NCBI GenBank assembly: GCA_973895155.1
Contig: OZ316893.1
Location: 23,374,001-23,438,000 of the forward strand
Length of the DNA stretch: 64,000 nucleotides
DNA from: Marsupella aquatica
Lineage: Eukaryota > Marchantiophyta
Direction: 5' to 3'
Below are positions 59,899-64,000 of this stretch, piece after piece. Made by a program: the position numbers and the translations under genes. The number at the start of each line of letters is the position of its first letter. Position 1 is the stretch's first letter. Below the pieces are notes generated by a model. It was not told the DNA's origin. It saw only the letters and a program-made list of their open reading frames with translations, and searched no databases.

Positions 59899-62013
59899 TA
59901 GTCTCTGGTTAGCAGGGGAGACATATGCCAGCCATGCTAAAAAGAAATAAAAACACATAAAAATTAAAGCCCCCCACTCCCCTCCTTCCCTTCTGGATGT
60001 TGGATAATCCCGGAAAGGATTCTTGTAGCATTCTTGTAGGACCCACTCGTCCATCCTTCTATCCATACCCGCATCTCTCCAGTCTGCCATGGACGATGGA
60101 TGGGGCCATACATCCATAACTGCATTGTTCCAGAGCTTCAGCATACGATGTGACCGTATGGAATAGGGGCAGAATGTGAATGAGCAGAGCATGGGCCCAT
60201 GACAAGCATGACCAAATGGGGAGCATGGGCGATTGGAAGTCGTAAAGAACGCACAGTAAACGACACAGCAAATAACAAAGGGATAGCGGGATAAGGTATC
60301 CCATCCGACCCACATGCCTGAGCCAAATCGGTCGCAGTCAATAAGCTACTCAGATGGTTTCTCAGGACCAACCTCACATCCGTCCAGGGAACGCCTTTGT
60401 CGTGGGGCGGGTTCCATGCTCTGGAGATCAGACATCAGGGCGTTCTCTTTTTCCACCTGGGCAGACTCACCAACCGAGAAAATGCTGTGAATCTTCGTTC
60501 TCTGGTTTTATTATATATCAATAGATAGACTAGATTTAAGGGTATCCGTCTATGGCACCATACTGTTTTACAATTTTTCACCAGTGTCACCTTGTGTGCA
60601 GGGGAATCTTTTTACTGACCTAATTTTCCTAGATTAATTTCTGGTCGTCAGATCTCTCCCTAGATTTATGGATAATTATCACATTCTAGCTATGGGTTGG
60701 GAAACTAGGTAATAGGTAACAAAGAAAATATGCCACAGTGTGCCTTCTGACCAGGATGTCACCCCAATGTTACCCTATTCATAAGCCCCCTAAATGAACT
60801 TTTCCTAGTGAAAATGGTTAAGGTTTTGGAGCATGACACTGGTGAGGCTAAGGAACCCTGTGTCAGCCTGGCTTGGGGATCCCCAAATTTGAATGTTTCA
60901 AATATTCACCTGGAACCTTACTCTTGGTAATTCATCCTTGCTTCTCTGTAATGTGCTGTAAACCCCTCTGGCTAAACGTCATCAGAGCTTACATCCTACT
61001 CTTGTTGCCTTTCTGATTTTTTGAGAAGAATGCACAATAAATATTTGCATCTATCATTTATGAAAATTCTTTTCTACTTTTACAATGTCCTATTATAAGA
61101 ACATTATGGACAATAATAGCCCTTCAAAACTTGAACTGTACCTCTTGTTATTGAGGGGATTATATCCCACAAGGCCCTGTAAAGTGGGACTTCAGTACAC
61201 TAGTGGGAGACTCAAAGCTATTGATGATGACTTTTGTCCATAAACAAATGGCCATAGCTCATAAGATTATATAAATCTGTTGGAGTGGGTTTTGACATAT
61301 GATCAATCTTTACTACCAAAACTTATAAATCATGAATTTGGTAGCACATTATTTTTGTTAACTGCTAAGTTAATTTTGAGTCTTTAGACCCCATAATTAT
61401 ATTGGTCCCTGCTGTACTACATCACTCTGTACCATGATAATTTTTTAAAATTTCTTTAAATAAACAAGTGGACACTACATATTATCACATTTTGATGTGT
61501 GAGTAAGGACAAGGTAAATTACACATAGGTGAGTCGTCACCCTAGTACTTGACAGAAGTTTGCACGAGCGGAACGGATAGAAACTACAAATACATACGCT
61601 CAGATCTGCGGATGGGGGATGGATGCGTGCATGGGTTTGCCATGGGGCAAACCCATGCCATGAAGCGCCGAAGGGCCGGGAAGACGGGAGGCAATCGAGA
61701 GCGCCAATGGGAACGCGGAGCCACCGATAGCCGAGATGCCGTACGCACCAATGGCGGCCCCGCATTGCGCCATCTCTCTTGCCACCGTATCGCGATCCCT
61801 CCGCGACCCACCCGGCCGCGATCTCCATTCCACCATTCACTGATCGCAAAATTCCCTTCCTCTTCAATTCTAAGCTCAGGCTTCTCCATAGAATTCCGCT
61901 CAGTCGGAAGTTTGCAGAAAGCGGAGATCCATCTCACACTCAGCTCTGCCGAGCTAGAGACCCGATCCTTTCAGAGCAGGGCTTGCAGCGTCTCTCAACT
62001 AATCTGAAGAAAG
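59899..62013. other. Intergenic region and promoter of Lhca2
   Basis: No gene is recognised up to about 61500. At 60632-60662 is an inverted copy of the GAGATCT-GGTCAGAAATT repeat word. From about 61560 the sequence turns GC-rich and is the probable promoter/5'-UTR of Lhca2. A perfect 13-bp hairpin lies at 61629-61658. I do not see a convincing TATA box. Confidence 0.5.
61629..61658. repeat. Perfect 13-bp hairpin upstream of Lhca2
   Basis: GCATGGGTTTGCC (61629-61641), loop ATGG, GGCAAACCCATGC (61646-61658). The arms are exact reverse complements, about 360 bp upstream of the Lhca2 ATG. It could lie in the promoter or in a long leader. Confidence 0.95.
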
Positions 62014-63617
62014 ATGGCGTCCGCTGTGTGCGCTTCGTCTAGCATCGCGTCGATCGCCCCATCGACCAGGTACCACTGCTACTCCCGTCTGCTCTGTTCG
62101 GTGATTTTAGAGAATTTTGTGGATCGAGTTGTAAATTCCTTCTCGGTCCGGTGCAGCATTTTGCTGAATCGAGTTGGTGTTGTGAGGATATACGTTTAGG
62201 GATGGCCGAGGTGAATTTCGCCGAGGTTTTGGAGATGGGAACACAAACGAGAGCTGTCTCTAATTTGCACCTCTTCCTGAATGGGGCAGTCGAGTGTGTG
62301 AACGAATGGAAGTTTTTTGTTCTGCTTCTGGATTGAGAGGCTGTTTTGGTTTCTCTTTTCTATCTCGTTGTCTCTGGATTGTGCTGAATGAGTTGTGGGC
62401 GTCATGCTTTCGGTAGAAGAATTGGGGGAGCACTGTCTTGAGGAAAATGAGAAGTCGACAGGCCTTATTGGCCCTGTCTAACTCTTCGTGTCCCTAATTC
62501 CCAGAGTCCAGAAGTCCGTCAGCTCTGGAGCAGCAGTGAAGGCTTCGTTCTTCGGGAAGGCTCTTCGCAAGACCGGAGTTGTTGCCGCCGTCGCCAAGAG
62601 TGCTTCCTCATCAGTGAGAGCAGAGGAGAGGCCCATCTGGTTCCCCGGCAGCACTCCCCCCTCGTATCTCGATGGCACCCTCCCAGCTGACTTCGGCTTC
62701 GACCCCCTTGGTCTAGGTACGATTCGTGGCCCACCTCGTGCTTGATCGGCGCTCGAATGGTCTTGTAGAAATCTCTTATTTCACTCAAGTGGGTACTTCT
62801 CGTGCGACTGTCCTGTCGTCCTATCTGGTCTCCTTCTGGGAGAGCCGGTCGGGGGCAGTAACGGAAGTTTCCCGGATCTCAAGTGCATTTAGGTGGTCCC
62901 TGCTTGCTACAGCACACCCAACCTTTCCTCTCTCCACTTGCATTGAAATGTATAGTCGGTGGCTTGTCACAGGATCTGAGCCCGAGCTCCTGAAGTGGTT
63001 CGTGCAAGCCGAAATCGTCCACAGCAGGTGGGCCATGCTCGGAGCCGCCGGAATCTTCATCCCAGAGCTGCTGACGAAGATCGGAATTTTGAATACTCCT
63101 TCGTGGTACACTGCTCCTCTGGAAGGCTCATACATCGCCGACCCCTTGACCCTCTTCGTGGTGGAGTTGTTGTTCATGGGATGGGCTGAGGGCAGGAGAT
63201 GGGCTGATATCATTAAGCCGGGATCCGTGAACACCGACCCAGTATTCCCCAACAACAAGCTTACAGGTACAGACGTAGGATACCCCGGTGGATTCTGGTT
63301 CGATCCCTTGGGATGGGGAGCAGGTGGCGGAGACAAGATCAAGGAATTGAGGACCAAAGAAATCAAGAATGGAAGACTCGCTATGCTTGCGGTCGTTGGT
63401 GCTTGGTTCCAAGCTGTGTACACCGGAACCGGCCCCATCGACAATTTGTTCGCCCATCTTGCAGACCCTGGCCATGCCACCATTTTCGCTGTGAGTATTA
63501 TTTTGATCATTTCCTACTCGAGCACTAGTGTTTTGCCGGAGGCAGCAGAATTCGCTAGTATAGGAGTTCCGGCAGCAGCTGACTGTCGTGGCGTTTGTGC
63601 AGGCTATCAACAAGTAA
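62014..63617 (+). CDS. Lhca2: Photosystem I chlorophyll a/b-binding protein, Lhca2 type
   Basis: Four exons: 62014-62069, 62505-62716, 62973-63490 and 63603-63617, with consensus GT-AG borders and phases 2, 1, 0; 266 residues. The first about 58 residues are Ser/Ala/Lys-rich ([18 protein letters not shown]...), a chloroplast transit peptide ending near SSVRA. The mature protein starts [18 protein letters not shown] and has three LHC helices. Helix [16 protein letters not shown], has E103, H106 and R108; helix [16 protein letters not shown], has E219, N222 and R224. [13 protein letters not shown] and [20 protein letters not shown] mark Lhca2 rather than Lhca1, 3 or 4. His at 106, not Asn, agrees with the non-red-form Lhca1/Lhca2 group. 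The protein is a thylakoid antenna that passes energy to photosystem I. The last exon codes only for AINK; most homologues end in an AF.PK-like tail. Confidence 0.96.
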
Positions 63618-64000
63618 GCTGCGCTCGTTTGGTGTTCGCCAGGCTCCAATTGTACGATGAAATTAGAAGTTTTCAGAGCAGGATTAAGCTACATTTTTCC
63701 TCCAAATCTTGTATAGTCCCGATGTATCATCATGAACTTATGTCCGCTCAGTTGACTGAGATCGCCTGTCAAGTCTCTGTATTTGCTATGAAATATGAAG
63801 GATTGAGCACTGAATTTGTCGACATATTTTATTCAACAGAAAATATTTGATTCTACCAGTCATTCAACGGTTTGCCAGCATCCTACTCGAGCACAGACGC
63901 GCTTCGGTTCTCGGTTGCTTGCAGAGATGCTCCTGTTTCGTTTTTGATGCTTTCGTCTGCATGATGAATGATGGCCTTGCGTATATTTTTCTCATTCGGG
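63618..64000. other. 3' flank of Lhca2
   Basis: This is the 3'-UTR and downstream sequence. The plus-strand frame runs open from exon 3 through the last intron but is in a different frame from exon 4. No canonical AATAAA is obvious, and no further gene begins before the window ends. Confidence 0.5.

Noticed and set aside
62821-63510. 229-codon minus-strand frame opposite Lhca2 exon 3
   Set aside because: It is an antisense shadow of a highly conserved exon.
62726-63850. 374-codon frame covering Lhca2 exon 3 with intron sequence at both ends
   Set aside because: It reads through introns 2 and 3. The splice sites at 62972, 63490 and 63602 give the expected Lhca2 protein instead.

Overview
This is a nuclear window from a non-flowering land plant, probably a bryophyte-grade genome (a liverwort is my first guess, held loosely). 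Four things point to a plant: a nuclear photosystem I antenna gene (Lhca2 type), an ABA/WDS (ASR) stress-protein gene, a GT34 Golgi glycosyltransferase, and plant-type GT-AG introns. There is about one gene per 8-9 kb. Between the genes lies AT-rich, repeat-laden DNA, where I see no rRNA, convincing tRNA, CRISPR or bacterial-type features.

Layout. 1-4107: intergenic DNA with local duplications. 4108-7941 (-): a TCP11-domain protein in one uninterrupted 1277-codon frame. 7942-9930: its upstream or 5'-UTR region, rich in microsatellites. 9935-11330: a compound minisatellite carrying seven GCATGCAT (RY-type) boxes. 11331-19493: intergenic. 19506-21164 (+): an unrecognised S/P/R-rich protein with Cys/Trp repeats and a His/Cys tail. 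25651-26535 (+): the splicing factor ISY1. 28919-30703 (-): a DDX41/Abstrakt-type DEAD-box helicase. 31243-38900: a transposon-rich stretch. 39674-41026 (+): a two-exon ASR gene with four 14-residue repeats. 43274-45047 (-): a two-exon GT34 glycosyltransferase. 46200-52400: repeats and miniature elements. 52941-55874 (+): Elongin A in six exons. 55875-62013: intergenic with a clean miniature inverted-repeat element. 62014-63617 (+): Lhca2 in four exons.

How the genes relate. There is no operon-like organisation and the genes are functionally unrelated neighbours. ISY1 and the DDX41-type helicase are both spliceosome C-complex factors in other eukaryotes. They lie 2.4 kb apart in convergent orientation and both are intronless, which may be chance. 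The ASR and Lhca2 genes would serve dehydration response and photosynthesis respectively.

The most novel items are the 19.5-21.2 kb orphan protein, the RY-box minisatellite upstream of the TCP11 gene, and several undescribed-looking DNA elements. The best of these is a Mutator-like foldback element at 31253-31563 with a near-perfect target duplication. Exon boundaries were read by eye from splice consensus and protein continuity, and no database was searched.
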